64,000 bases of DNA from Mucilaginibacter sp. dw_454 (lineage in GTDB: Bacteria > Bacteroidota > Bacteroidia > Sphingobacteriales > Sphingobacteriaceae). Both the position numbers and the translations under genes were made by a program. This document shows, piece after piece, positions 25,076 through 32,442 of the stretch. Location: assembly GCF_018449775.1 (NCBI RefSeq), contig NZ_JAAVVB010000009.1:53933-117932 (forward strand), given 5' to 3'. Every line of letters begins with the position of its first letter. Position 1 is the stretch's first letter. Under the pieces are notes generated by a model. That model saw only the letters and a program-made list of their open reading frames with translations. It was not told the origin of the DNA and made no database searches.

Positions 25076-26512
25076 CTAAAATTTGAAATAAATAAATTCA
25101 TTGGTTGCACTGGCGCAACAAAGCAAAGTAAACAGTATGATGCTATAATAAATAGCCGCCCGCAGCGGTGCCCCGCTAATACGATCTAATTGTAAGGGAT
25201 GGGCTTTATCCCGCTGTACCCACTCGAAAGCAAACAATACAAAAATACCGGCGAGTGTTATATAGATATTGGCATGTTCGCTAATCCAAAATCCCGACAG
25301 GATGGTAGGCGAAAGCAGTCGGCGCAGGTAATCCAGCGCTTGTGTTACGCTATCGGCTCTGAATACTACTACAGTTAGCATGACCAGTAAAAAGGTGCCG
25401 GCCATATTGACTAACTCGCGGAAGCCCGGCAGCAGTCCTTTGCTTGTCGGTGGCTTTTTGTTGAGTTTGCCGCGTAATATCAGGGGAATGTAATAGCACC
25501 CGTTAAGCAGCCCGAAAAGTAAAAATGTAAAGTTGGCTCCATGCCAGATGCCAATAATGGCAAAATCGATGATAATAGCGCCGATAAGCCCGCCCTTACC
25601 GTAATTACGAAAACGACCGGCGAGTGGCATAAATACATATTCTGTAAACCATGCAGTAAGCGAAATATGCCAGCGCCGCCAATAGTCGGCAATGTTTTGG
25701 GCGAAGAAAGGGTAATTGAAGTTGCGTGTAACCTCTAAGCCAATCATTTTGGATAAGCCGATAGCCATATCAGAATAGCCCGAAAAATCGGCATAAAGCT
25801 GTATAATAGCCAAAAAAGCGCCAAATAGCAATGACCCGGCAGGCATGGTTTTATAATGATCGAAAACGTTTTGCGTAAGCAGGGCGCAGTTATCAGCAAC
25901 TACCAGTTTTTTAAATAATCCCCATATAATTTGATGCAAGCCATCCGCGGCTTGTTCGCCATTAAAACGACGCGCATTTTTTAGTTGCAGCAAAAAAGCA
26001 CCGGGCTTGTCAATCGGACCTGAGATCAGGCATGGGAAAAAGGATACATAAGTAAAGAACGACACCCAGTTGTTGGTGGGGGCAAGTTTCTCATTATAAA
26101 TATCTAAAATGTAGCTCAGCGTACGGAATGTATAAAAACTGATGCCCAGCGGTAAAATTACATGCAGCAGAAAAGCATCTGGCCGAAAATGGAACGTGGC
26201 GCCGGCCGATTGCGCAAAAAAATTATAATATTTAAAAATGAAAAGGCACCCTATTCCCTGGAAAAGCCCGATCCATAAAAGTAAACGGCGGCGCTTCTCG
26301 TCTTTCGTATGGCCAATACCAATCCCTAACCAATAGTTGAATGCCGAACTGCCTAAAAGCAGTAATAAAAAGGGCCAGCTAAACCAACCGTAAAAAATAC
26401 AGCTGCTTATCAGCAGAAATAAATTTTGTGCCCTTACCGTGGTAAATATCAACCAGTAACAAATAAAGAAAACAGTGAAAAAAGCTAAAAATGTAAGCGA
26501 AGTGAACAGCAT
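25076..26512 (-). CDS. MBOAT family O-acyltransferase (AlgI/DltB-like)
   Basis: Polytopic membrane-bound O-acyltransferase of 478 residues, which moves an acyl group across the inner membrane. Family marks are ILPLGISFYTFRTLSYILDI (about 119-138), PCLISGPIDKP, YADFSGYSDMAIGLSKMIG, NFNYPFFAQNIADYWRRWHISL (His282) and AIIGIWHGANFTF (catalytic His324). At least ten hydrophobic helices are visible. It sits in a tight minus-strand run: ACP, VOC protein, MBOAT, SGNH-like, with gaps of 3, 6 and 3 bp. This arrangement suggests an acyl-ACP donor rather than acetyl-CoA, as in the Dlt system. No alginate genes accompany it. Confidence 0.92.
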   Translation of the reverse strand: MLFTSLTFLAFFTVFFICYWLIFTTVRAQNLFLLISSCIFYGWFSWPFLLLLLGSSAFNYWLGIGIGHTKDEKRRRLLLWIGLFQGIGCLFIFKYYNFFAQSAGATFHFRPDAFLLHVILPLGISFYTFRTLSYILDIYNEKLAPTNNWVSFFTYVSFFPCLISGPIDKPGAFLLQLKNARRFNGEQAADGLHQIIWGLFKKLVVADNCALLTQNVFDHYKTMPAGSLLFGAFLAIIQLYADFSGYSDMAIGLSKMIGLEVTRNFNYPFFAQNIADYWRRWHISLTAWFTEYVFMPLAGRFRNYGKGGLIGAIIIDFAIIGIWHGANFTFLLFGLLNGCYYIPLILRGKLNKKPPTSKGLLPGFRELVNMAGTFLLVMLTVVVFRADSVTQALDYLRRLLSPTILSGFWISEHANIYITLAGIFVLFAFEWVQRDKAHPLQLDRISGAPLRAAIYYSIILFTLLCCASATNEFIYFKF

Positions 26513-26518
26513 GAATTT

Positions 26519-26899
26519 TTATTTTATGGCAAGCAATTCTATCAAACCATAACTTGCCTGTAAAAAGGCTACCTGGCGACCTTTAAATAATATAGCCGGT
26601 TTTGGAGCCGAAACAAGCACTGCGCCGCCGGCTAAGAGCTGATTAATTTGGTTGTTTATATCGTCAGTTTCAAAGCAAATGTGATAATAGCTAATTTGCC
26701 TTTTGAGTAAATTTTGAACCGGGTTACCGCTTATTAACTCCAGGTTGGTGCCATCAGTTAATGTAACTAAGGCCAGCGTAGCATTCTGCTCTGCATCAAA
26801 CACAGGGCCTTCAACAGTCGAAACCTGATGTAAATTATGAATATGAGCCAATTCAAGCCCGATATCTTTGCAAGCAATACCAATATGATGTAATTGCAT
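26519..26899 (-). CDS. VOC-family (glyoxalase/epimerase-like) protein
   Basis: A 126-residue vicinal-oxygen-chelate fold protein of the methylmalonyl-CoA epimerase/lactoylglutathione lyase kind. The start MQLHHIGIACKDI carries the first metal-ligand His (His4 or His5) and TDGTNLELISG the first Glu. YYHICFETDDI supplies the second His and FLQASYGLIELLA the last Glu, so all four metal ligands appear kept. Its position between an ACP gene (3 bp upstream) and an MBOAT gene (6 bp downstream) suggests it changes the acyl group on the carrier, for instance by epimerising or isomerising it, before transfer. That role is inference. Confidence 0.82.
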   Translation of the reverse strand: MQLHHIGIACKDIGLELAHIHNLHQVSTVEGPVFDAEQNATLALVTLTDGTNLELISGNPVQNLLKRQISYYHICFETDDINNQINQLLAGGAVLVSAPKPAILFKGRQVAFLQASYGLIELLAIK

Positions 26900-26902
26900 G
26901 GG

Positions 26903-27148
26903 TTAAGGGTTAAGTTTAGCGCTGATGGAATCAACCATTTCGCCTACATTTTTCCATCGTAAAAACTCCTGCGAATTGAAACGAATGCTAAATTTCCGCT
27001 CGACAGCTACTACCAGTTGAAAGTGAGTGAGCGAATCCCAATTGTCCACATCCGCAGCCGTAGTTTCCCGGGCGAGGATAATTTTCTCATCATCAAGTGC
27101 ATCTCTGAAAACGTCCGTTATGGTTGCTAGTATTTCGTTTTGGTCCAT
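26903..27148 (-). CDS. Acyl carrier protein of the acylation cassette
   Basis: Small phosphopantetheine-binding carrier, 81 residues from the ATG at 27146-27148 (a GTG six bases upstream is possible). The helix II motif VDNWDSLTHFQLVVAVERKF contains the attachment Ser in DSL (about residue 39). It differs from fatty-acid-synthase ACP, which usually has DSLDTVE, and is closer to the stand-alone ACPs of surface-polysaccharide and secondary-metabolite loci. The first gene of a four-gene minus-strand run. No adenylating (DltA-like) or FkbH-like loading enzyme lies next to it; loading must come from elsewhere or from fatty-acid metabolism. Confidence 0.9.
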   Translation of the reverse strand: MDQNEILATITDVFRDALDDEKIILARETTAADVDNWDSLTHFQLVVAVERKFSIRFNSQEFLRWKNVGEMVDSISAKLNP

Positions 27149-27215
27149 TGGCACATATTTATAACATAACGGTATTTGTTAGGCAAAGGTGGCCTGAGTA
27201 AATTAATTTTTTATG

Positions 27216-27245
27216 GTGATACAGCTGTTCTAAATAGAATATCAC
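27216..27245. promoter_or_regulatory. Inverted-repeat cluster upstream of the ACP operon
   Basis: GTGATA (27216-27221) and TATCAC (27240-27245) flank the palindrome TTCTAAATAGAA (27228-27239). The two dyads have different centres (27230.5 and 27233.5), so this may be one degenerate operator or chance. It lies 68-97 bp before the ACP start. Confidence 0.3.
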
Positions 27246-27283
27246 AGAGCTGGCCGATCTATCACAACAATTGTTCGCGGTGT

Positions 27284-27350
27284 AATCTGAGAATGTAGTC
27301 GCAGACTACAGACATCGTCGTCCAAAGTTATAAACTTCGGACAGCGGTGT
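27284..27350. repeat. Double-hairpin repeat (GTAGTCGCAGACTAC family), copy 1
   Basis: TGTAGTC-GCA-GACTACA forms a perfect 7-bp hairpin; then CCAAAGTTATAAACTTCGG forms a second, imperfect one. A diverged copy of the whole unit lies at 28437-28500. Confidence 0.75.
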
Positions 27351-27456
27351 TGCCTTCTTTGAATCCTCAGATGTTAAAAACTGTCATCATATCAATTTGT
27401 TAGAAATATATTGCCCTGCCAGGGGGCTATAATTTGCAAACTCAATATAGCGAAAG

Positions 27457-27606
27457 ATGATTAGGAAATTAAAATCCGGTCAATATCGAATTTACTCAAG
27501 GAGGGTCGATCCTGAAACGAAGAAGCGTAAAACTCTTGGCACTTTTGATTCCATGGAAGCCGCCAAAAAACACGAAAAAGAGATTCAGTATTTCAAGCAT
27601 CATTGA
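27457..27606 (+). CDS. Small basic protein of 49 residues (KLKSGQYRIYSR type)
   Basis: A short gene not found by usual length cut-offs: ATG at 27457, TGA at 27604-27606, 49 residues. It reads MIRKLKSGQYRIYSRRVDPE, then a Lys-rich turn, LGTFDSMEAAKKHEKEIQYF and HH at the end. The pattern (K-L-K-S-G-x-Y-R-x-Y-S-R..., L-G-T-F-x-S-x-E-A-A-x-x-H-E) is like small uncharacterised proteins that I recall from diverse bacteria and like the AP2/Arm-type DNA-binding fold of integrase N-termini. A terminator follows 20 bp downstream and an A-rich leader precedes. DNA binding is inference. Confidence 0.65.
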   Translation: MIRKLKSGQYRIYSRRVDPETKKRKTLGTFDSMEAAKKHEKEIQYFKHH

Positions 27607-27625
27607 TTTGGAATGCGGACTTAAA

Positions 27626-27660
27626 CAAAAAGCCTCAAATCTTTCGATTTAAGGCTTTTA
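27626..27660. terminator. Bidirectional terminator downstream of the 49-residue gene
   Basis: AAAAGCCTCAAATC and GATTTAAGGCTTTT pair around TTTC with flanking A and T runs. It serves the small plus-strand gene and the minus-strand peroxiredoxin gene. A nearly identical hairpin lies at 29880-29914. Confidence 0.85.
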
Positions 27661-27706
27661 AATTGAGGTAGGAGCGCAGGCCAAATGTGGGAACCCGGCC
27701 CGTGAA

Positions 27707-28309
27707 TTATATTCCTTTTACAATTGCCAATGATTTTTCAACGTGGTCTGTAGGCGAAATATGGTCTATTGCTGATGAAAAAACAGCTATAATTTTACCG
27801 TTCTTACCAATGACATAGGTGGTCCGTGGGATGAACCCGTGATTAAGCTCCATACCACGCGCATCTTTCATTCCAAGGCTCGGTGGTGACATAACCAAGC
27901 CATAGCTTTCTGCAATTTTGCCTTCGCCATCTGACGCTACTGCGAACTTGCCCGCGCAGTAATTCGGATCAGCAGAAAATGTATTCAGCCGTTTAATATC
28001 GTCTCCGGATACGCCGATAATGGTGGCTCCTGCCGCAGTAAACTTATCTTTATTTTCGGCAAAGGCATGAGCCTCTGCATCACAGCCGCCGGTGTAGGCA
28101 GAAGGGTAGAAATAAACTACAACCGGCCCTTTAGCAAGCGATTTTTTCAGTGAAAAGTTAAACTCGCTGCCGGCCAGGCTGGCAGGGGCGCTAAATACAG
28201 GCGCAGCGTCTCCTTTGGCCAACATCTTCGACTGGGCAAAGCCAGACTGCGTTGTCAGCAATGAAAAGCTGAAAATTAAAAGTAACAGGCAATAATATTT
28301 TTTGATCAT
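27707..28309 (-). CDS. Exported peroxiredoxin (AhpC/TSA-type, Bcp-like)
   Basis: Thiol peroxidase-like protein of 200 residues that carries a signal peptide (LLLLIFSFSLLTTQSGFAQ), which is less common for this family and puts it in the periplasm or outside. The active-site motif is FYPSAYTGGCDAEAHAF: Pro69, Thr73 and peroxidatic Cys76 (PxxxTxxC). A second Cys in PNYCAGKF (about residue 118) could resolve the disulfide. FIPRTTYVIGKNGKIIAVFS near the end contains the conserved Arg. It stands alone between a terminator and a repeat. The reductant is unknown. Confidence 0.88.
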   Translation of the reverse strand: MIKKYYCLLLLIFSFSLLTTQSGFAQSKMLAKGDAAPVFSAPASLAGSEFNFSLKKSLAKGPVVVYFYPSAYTGGCDAEAHAFAENKDKFTAAGATIIGVSGDDIKRLNTFSADPNYCAGKFAVASDGEGKIAESYGLVMSPPSLGMKDARGMELNHGFIPRTTYVIGKNGKIIAVFSSAIDHISPTDHVEKSLAIVKGI

Positions 28310-28436
28310 GGCTGATTAATTTAAATAGTGTTTATCAAAGCTACGATAGTCTGCAGAATTGGGTTGTGTGTCATTGAAATTTTACTTGAGTTACCATAAT
28401 TAAAGCAAACTTACGCATGCGTCAGCGAAGTGGAAT

Positions 28437-28500
28437 ATCTGAGAATATAGTCGCAGACTACAGGCATAGTCATCCGAAGTTACAGACTTCAGACAACGGA
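28437..28500. repeat. Double-hairpin repeat (GTAGTCGCAGACTAC family), copy 2
   Basis: ATAGTCGCAGACTAC and CCGAAGTTACAGACTTCAG match the two hairpins of the copy at 27284-27350, with compensating and non-compensating changes. It lies about 80 bp before the alpha/beta hydrolase gene. Confidence 0.75.
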
Positions 28501-28581
28501 GTAACAGCGTCGATTTTCTCATATAACCCATGTAGATAATTTATTAGATTAGCAGATAGCAAAACTTATTCGCTTCTAAAT

Positions 28582-29871
28582 ATGAATAAAAGATTACTCC
28601 GATTGATTTTATTGCTGATCGCCGTTCTGACAGCAAACAATTTATACGCCCAGGGAACCTTTGGCTCGTTTTTCCATGCGTCAACCGAACAGGGGTGTGC
28701 CGGAACTAAATTTCGGTACAAAGCATTTGTACGGAGTGAAAGAGACGATACAGATGCAGCGGCCTATTTATGGGTAAAAGCAGGTAAAAATAGGAATAGA
28801 GGACTCTATAGCAAACCAATACAAACAAATGAGTGGAAGGAAGTCAGCATTGAAGGAACAATAGATGAAGATTATAAGCAAATCCTATTCGGCGTCCTTG
28901 GCGAGTATAACGGCCGTATTTATGTAGATGACATTAGTCTTGAAGTACAGACCAAAGACAAAACATGGAAAAGCATTTATAAAACGGGCTTTGAAAAGAA
29001 CGATGATGGTTGGAAGGCAGGAAGTGGTGATAGCCTGGGAGTAAACCATCTTTTTAAAGGAGAATTGAGCAGTACAAACCCGCATAGTGGTAAAGAATGC
29101 TTTTTAATTTACAGTAAAGGAATTCCCAATTATGGAACCAATGGGGCGGTTGGAAAGTATGCAAACGTAAATGGAGTTAAAATTTACTACGAAATATATG
29201 GCGAGGGACATCCGCTTGTTGTGCTGCACGGAAATGGTGGTTCCATTAAAGATGCAGCCCCATTCTATCCCGAATTGTTAAAGAAATATAAAGTCATTGC
29301 AATAGACAGCAGGGCACAGGGTAAATCTACAGATACAGATGCCCCGTTAACTTATGACTTAATGGCCAGCGACATAAACGCGTTACTCGACGAATTAAAA
29401 ATCGACTCAACTTTTATTTGGGGACATAGCGATGGCGCGATCTTAGGCTTAATAATGGCAATGAAGTATCCCAAAAAAGTAGAGAAACTATTAGCCGTTG
29501 GAGCGAACATACAACCGGATAGTACAGCAATATTTTCCTGGGCCCTCAATTACAGCAAAAAGATCGTAAAAGAAAGTTCGGATGTAAAGGAGAGAAAACT
29601 AAATCAACTGATGCTGGACTACCCTAATATTCCCTTTTCAGATCTTTCCGGTATAAAAATACCTGTATTAATTATGGCTGGAGATAGAGATGATATGCGT
29701 CCCGAACATACATTAAAGTTATTCCAAAACATACCAAAGTCACAATTGTGCATTTTACCAGGAACGACACATGCGGGTCCCTGGGAGAAAAAAGATCTAT
29801 TTTTTGAATTATTATTTGACTTTTTCGACAAGCCCTTTACAATGCCGACGACAGAAGATTGGTTTAAATAA
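28582..29871 (+). CDS. Exported alpha/beta hydrolase with N-terminal beta-rich domain
   Basis: A 429-residue exported hydrolase. After the signal peptide (ending NNLYAQG) comes a jelly-roll-like region of about 160 residues (FRYKAFVRSERDDTDAAAYL, NGRIYVDDISLEVQ, KTGFEKNDDGWKAGSG) resembling carbohydrate-binding domains. The alpha/beta-hydrolase part starts at about 192 (YANVNGVKIYYEIYGEGHPL), with oxyanion motif HGNGG, nucleophile Ser283 in GHSDG, Asp in MAGDRDDMRP and His in PGTTHAGP, so the triad is complete. The fusion suggests an esterase acting on a carbohydrate or a cell-surface ester; substrate unknown. A terminator follows within 10 bp. Confidence 0.85.
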   Translation: MNKRLLRLILLLIAVLTANNLYAQGTFGSFFHASTEQGCAGTKFRYKAFVRSERDDTDAAAYLWVKAGKNRNRGLYSKPIQTNEWKEVSIEGTIDEDYKQILFGVLGEYNGRIYVDDISLEVQTKDKTWKSIYKTGFEKNDDGWKAGSGDSLGVNHLFKGELSSTNPHSGKECFLIYSKGIPNYGTNGAVGKYANVNGVKIYYEIYGEGHPLVVLHGNGGSIKDAAPFYPELLKKYKVIAIDSRAQGKSTDTDAPLTYDLMASDINALLDELKIDSTFIWGHSDGAILGLIMAMKYPKKVEKLLAVGANIQPDSTAIFSWALNYSKKIVKESSDVKERKLNQLMLDYPNIPFSDLSGIKIPVLIMAGDRDDMRPEHTLKLFQNIPKSQLCILPGTTHAGPWEKKDLFFELLFDFFDKPFTMPTTEDWFK

Positions 29872-29879
29872 AACCAAAT

Positions 29880-29914
29880 GCAAAAAGCCTCAAATCTTTC
29901 GATTCAAGGCTTTT
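29880..29914. terminator. Terminator between hydrolase gene and tRNA-Met
   Basis: AAAAGCCTCAAATC and GATTCAAGGCTTTT pair around TTTC. It lies between the convergent hydrolase and tRNA genes and can stop both. Confidence 0.85.
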
Positions 29915-29925
29915 AACTTTCTAGG

Positions 29926-29998
<73 letters not shown>

Positions 29999-30082
29999 CT
30001 ATTTTTGTTGTTATTACATAACGGGCATAACTCCGAAATGTTTTGTTCCAATAGTAAAAAAGCGTTTTATGCTCCGTTTTAA

Positions 30083-30121
30083 TTGGACTGCAAAGATATA
30101 ATTCGTTTCTTTGCAGTCCAA
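30083..30121. promoter_or_regulatory. Palindromic divergent promoter between tRNA-fMet and era
   Basis: Perfect 14-bp arms TTGGACTGCAAAGA (30083-30096) and TCTTTGCAGTCCAA (30108-30121) flank an 11-bp loop. Read outward in either direction each arm gives TTG as a -33 candidate, 20 bp, then a -7-like TATCTTTG (minus, toward the tRNA) or TTTCTTTG (plus, toward era). The minus copy fits TAnnTTTG exactly. Confidence 0.6.
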
Positions 30122-30143
30122 ATATTATTTTAATTATTTTTAT

Positions 30144-31019
30144 ATGGGTCATAAAGCAGGTTTTGTTAGCATCATCGGTAAGCCAAACGCAGGTAAATCA
30201 ACCCTGATGAATGCGCTTGTGGGCGAAAAAATGTCTATCATAACCCCTAAGGCCCAAACCACCCGCCATCGTATCCTGGGTATTGTTAATGATGAGGACT
30301 ATCAAATTGTGTTCTCAGACACCCCTGGTATTATCAAACCGCATTATGAGCTGCATGAGCGCATGATGCACCAGGTAGAAGGCTCTATTGTTGATGCCGA
30401 CCTGATTTTGCTGGTTACGGATATCTATGAAGAGTACGATGAAGAGGATGTACTGAAAAAACTGGAAGGCTCTTCGGCCCCGCTTTGTGTATTGATCAAT
30501 AAAATTGACCAAAGCGACGAGGAAACTGTTAAAACCAAAATAGCATATTGGGAGGAGAAATTAAATCCGAAAGCCATTTTCGCTATATCTGCATTGAAAG
30601 AGCATAACGTTTTAGCGGTAATGAACTTTGTGATTGAAAATCTGCCCGAGCATCCGGCTTATTACGATAAAGACGTGCTGACCGATAGGAATGACCGTTT
30701 CTTTGCGTCAGAGATGATCCGTGCGCAGTTAATGAAGCAATATAAGAAAGAGATTCCCTACAGCTGCGAAGTTATTGTGACCGCGTTTGTTGAAGGCGAA
30801 AAACTGCATCGCATCAGTGCCGAGATTATTGTGGAGCGCGATTCGCAAAAAAATATCATCATTGGCGAAGGCGGCAGGATGCTGAAGATTGTTGGCACGT
30901 ATGCACGTAAGGATATGGAGGACTTTTTCCAAAAAAAGGTTTTCCTGGAAACCTTTGTTAAAGTGATACCAGACTGGCGCAGCAAAAAGAACTATCTGAA
31001 GAAATTTGGATACGAATAG
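30144..31019 (+). CDS. era: GTPase Era
   Basis: Ribosome-assembly GTPase that binds the 3' end of 16S rRNA. The 291-residue protein starts at the ATG at 30144 (MGHKAGFVSIIGKPNAGKST). G1 is GKPNAGKST, G2 lies in KAQTTRHR, G3 is DTPGI and G4 is NKID. The C-terminal KH domain shows IVERDSQKNIIIGEGGRMLK. It starts 23 bp after the palindromic promoter region. An upstream TTG at 30111 was rejected, since it lies inside the palindrome. It is followed 119 bp later by der, another GTPase of ribosome assembly, with a repeat between. Confidence 0.97.
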   Translation: MGHKAGFVSIIGKPNAGKSTLMNALVGEKMSIITPKAQTTRHRILGIVNDEDYQIVFSDTPGIIKPHYELHERMMHQVEGSIVDADLILLVTDIYEEYDEEDVLKKLEGSSAPLCVLINKIDQSDEETVKTKIAYWEEKLNPKAIFAISALKEHNVLAVMNFVIENLPEHPAYYDKDVLTDRNDRFFASEMIRAQLMKQYKKEIPYSCEVIVTAFVEGEKLHRISAEIIVERDSQKNIIIGEGGRMLKIVGTYARKDMEDFFQKKVFLETFVKVIPDWRSKKNYLKKFGYE

Positions 31020-31028
31020 ATAAAGGTT

Positions 31029-31131
31029 TGACGTAGTACGTAATGCGTTTTACGTTTATCTTTGCAAAAATTATTAATACATCAGAGCTTTGCTCTAAAC
31101 ACGTAAAACGTAAAACGTTAAACGTAAAACA
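31029..31131. repeat. ACGT-word inverted element, copy 1, with promoter match
   Basis: The left arm repeats ACGT words (GACGTAGTACGTAATGCG, TTTTACGTTT), the right arm the complement (CACGTAAAACGTAAAACG, TTAAACGTAAAAC), around an AT-rich core. It nearly fills the era-der gap. TATCTTTG at 31057-31064 matches the -7 consensus TAnnTTTG, so the element may also carry the der promoter. Copy 2 is at 38905-38990. Confidence 0.7.
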
Positions 31132-31138
31132 AAATTCC

Positions 31139-32440
31139 ATGAGTAACATAGTAGCCATAGTTGGCCGGCCGAATGTTGGCAAGTCGACATTATATAACCG
31201 TTTAACCGAGACGCGTAAAGCAATAGTTGATGATTTTAGCGGCGTAACCCGCGACCGCCATTACGGTACCTCGGAATGGACGCATCACGAATTTACAGTA
31301 ATTGATACCGGCGGCTATGTAGCACACTCTGACGATGTTTTTGAGGCTGCCATTCGCGAGCAGGTGGACATCGCCATTGAAGAAGCATCCGTAATTTTAT
31401 TTGTGGTTGATGTTACTACGGGTATCACCGACCTGGATGACGACATTGCCTCTATTTTGCGCAAAAGCAAGAAACCGGTTTTTGTGGTAGTTAACAAGGT
31501 TGATAATAACAACCAGCAATCAGACGCTACTGTGTTTTACAGTTTAGGTTTAGGCGAGATCCACAACATTTCATCAATGACCGGCTCTGGCACCGGCGAA
31601 TTACTTGACGAAGTAGTTAAGCATTTCGACGAAGAGAAGCTGGAAGAGAACACCCGTCCTAAATACACTATAGTTGGTCGCCCTAACGTGGGTAAGTCAT
31701 CTATTATCAATTCATTGATTGGTAAGGACCGTAACATAGTTACCCCAATTGCCGGCACCACCCGCGACTCGATTCATATCCATTATAACCAGTACGGTCA
31801 TGATTTTATGCTGATTGACACTGCCGGGATGCGTAAGAAAACCAAGGTTAAAGAGAACATTGAGTTCTATTCGGTAATGCGTACCATCAAAGCCCTGGAA
31901 GAGGCTGATGTAGTGATCTTGATGATTGATGCTGTTGAAGGCATAGAGTCGCAAGACATCAATATTTTTCACCTGGCCGAGAAGAATAAGAAAGGCATCA
32001 TGATTGTGGTGAACAAGTGGGATTTGATTGAAAAGAATAACAAAACCACCAAGGTGTTTGAAGAGATGATTCGCGAGAAAATAGCGCCGTTTACGGATGT
32101 GCCTATCGTGTTTACATCGGTAACAGAGAAGCAGCGTGTGCTTAAAGTGATTGATGTTGCTAACCAGGTTTATCAAAATCGAGCACGCAAAATAACCACC
32201 TCGAAATTGAACGAGGTGATGCTGCCCATCATTGAGCATTATCCGCCGCCATCAACCAAAGGTAAATACGTTAAGATTAAATATATTACGCAGATAGCGG
32301 GCACATCGCCCATGTTTGCCTTTTTCTGTAACCTGCCTCAGTATGTTAAGGAGCCTTATTATCGCTTTATAGAAAATAAGCTGCGCGAACATTTTGAGTT
32401 AAGCGGTGCACCGGTACAGGTGTGGTTTAGACAGAAATAG
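31139..32440 (+). CDS. der: GTPase Der (EngA)
   Basis: Double-domain GTPase needed for maturation of the 50S ribosomal subunit. From the ATG at 31139 the product is 433 residues: SNIVAIVGRPNVGKSTLYNR (first G domain, G1 GRPNVGKS), DTGGY (G3), VNKVDN (G4), then YTIVGRPNVGKSSIINSL (second G1, about residue 180), DTAGM (G3) and VNKWD (G4), and a C-terminal KH-like domain ending in PVQVWFRQK. Two P-loops in one chain are diagnostic. The longer frame to 31043 was rejected because its first 32 residues translate the ACGT repeat. Confidence 0.97.
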   Translation: MSNIVAIVGRPNVGKSTLYNRLTETRKAIVDDFSGVTRDRHYGTSEWTHHEFTVIDTGGYVAHSDDVFEAAIREQVDIAIEEASVILFVVDVTTGITDLDDDIASILRKSKKPVFVVVNKVDNNNQQSDATVFYSLGLGEIHNISSMTGSGTGELLDEVVKHFDEEKLEENTRPKYTIVGRPNVGKSSIINSLIGKDRNIVTPIAGTTRDSIHIHYNQYGHDFMLIDTAGMRKKTKVKENIEFYSVMRTIKALEEADVVILMIDAVEGIESQDINIFHLAEKNKKGIMIVVNKWDLIEKNNKTTKVFEEMIREKIAPFTDVPIVFTSVTEKQRVLKVIDVANQVYQNRARKITTSKLNEVMLPIIEHYPPPSTKGKYVKIKYITQIAGTSPMFAFFCNLPQYVKEPYYRFIENKLREHFELSGAPVQVWFRQK

Positions 32441-32442
32441 TT

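Noticed and set aside
24179..27148. Alginate acetylation (algI/algJ/algF) operon
   Set aside because: No alginate polymerase, epimerase or lyase genes are near, and the ACP and VOC genes are not part of alginate loci.
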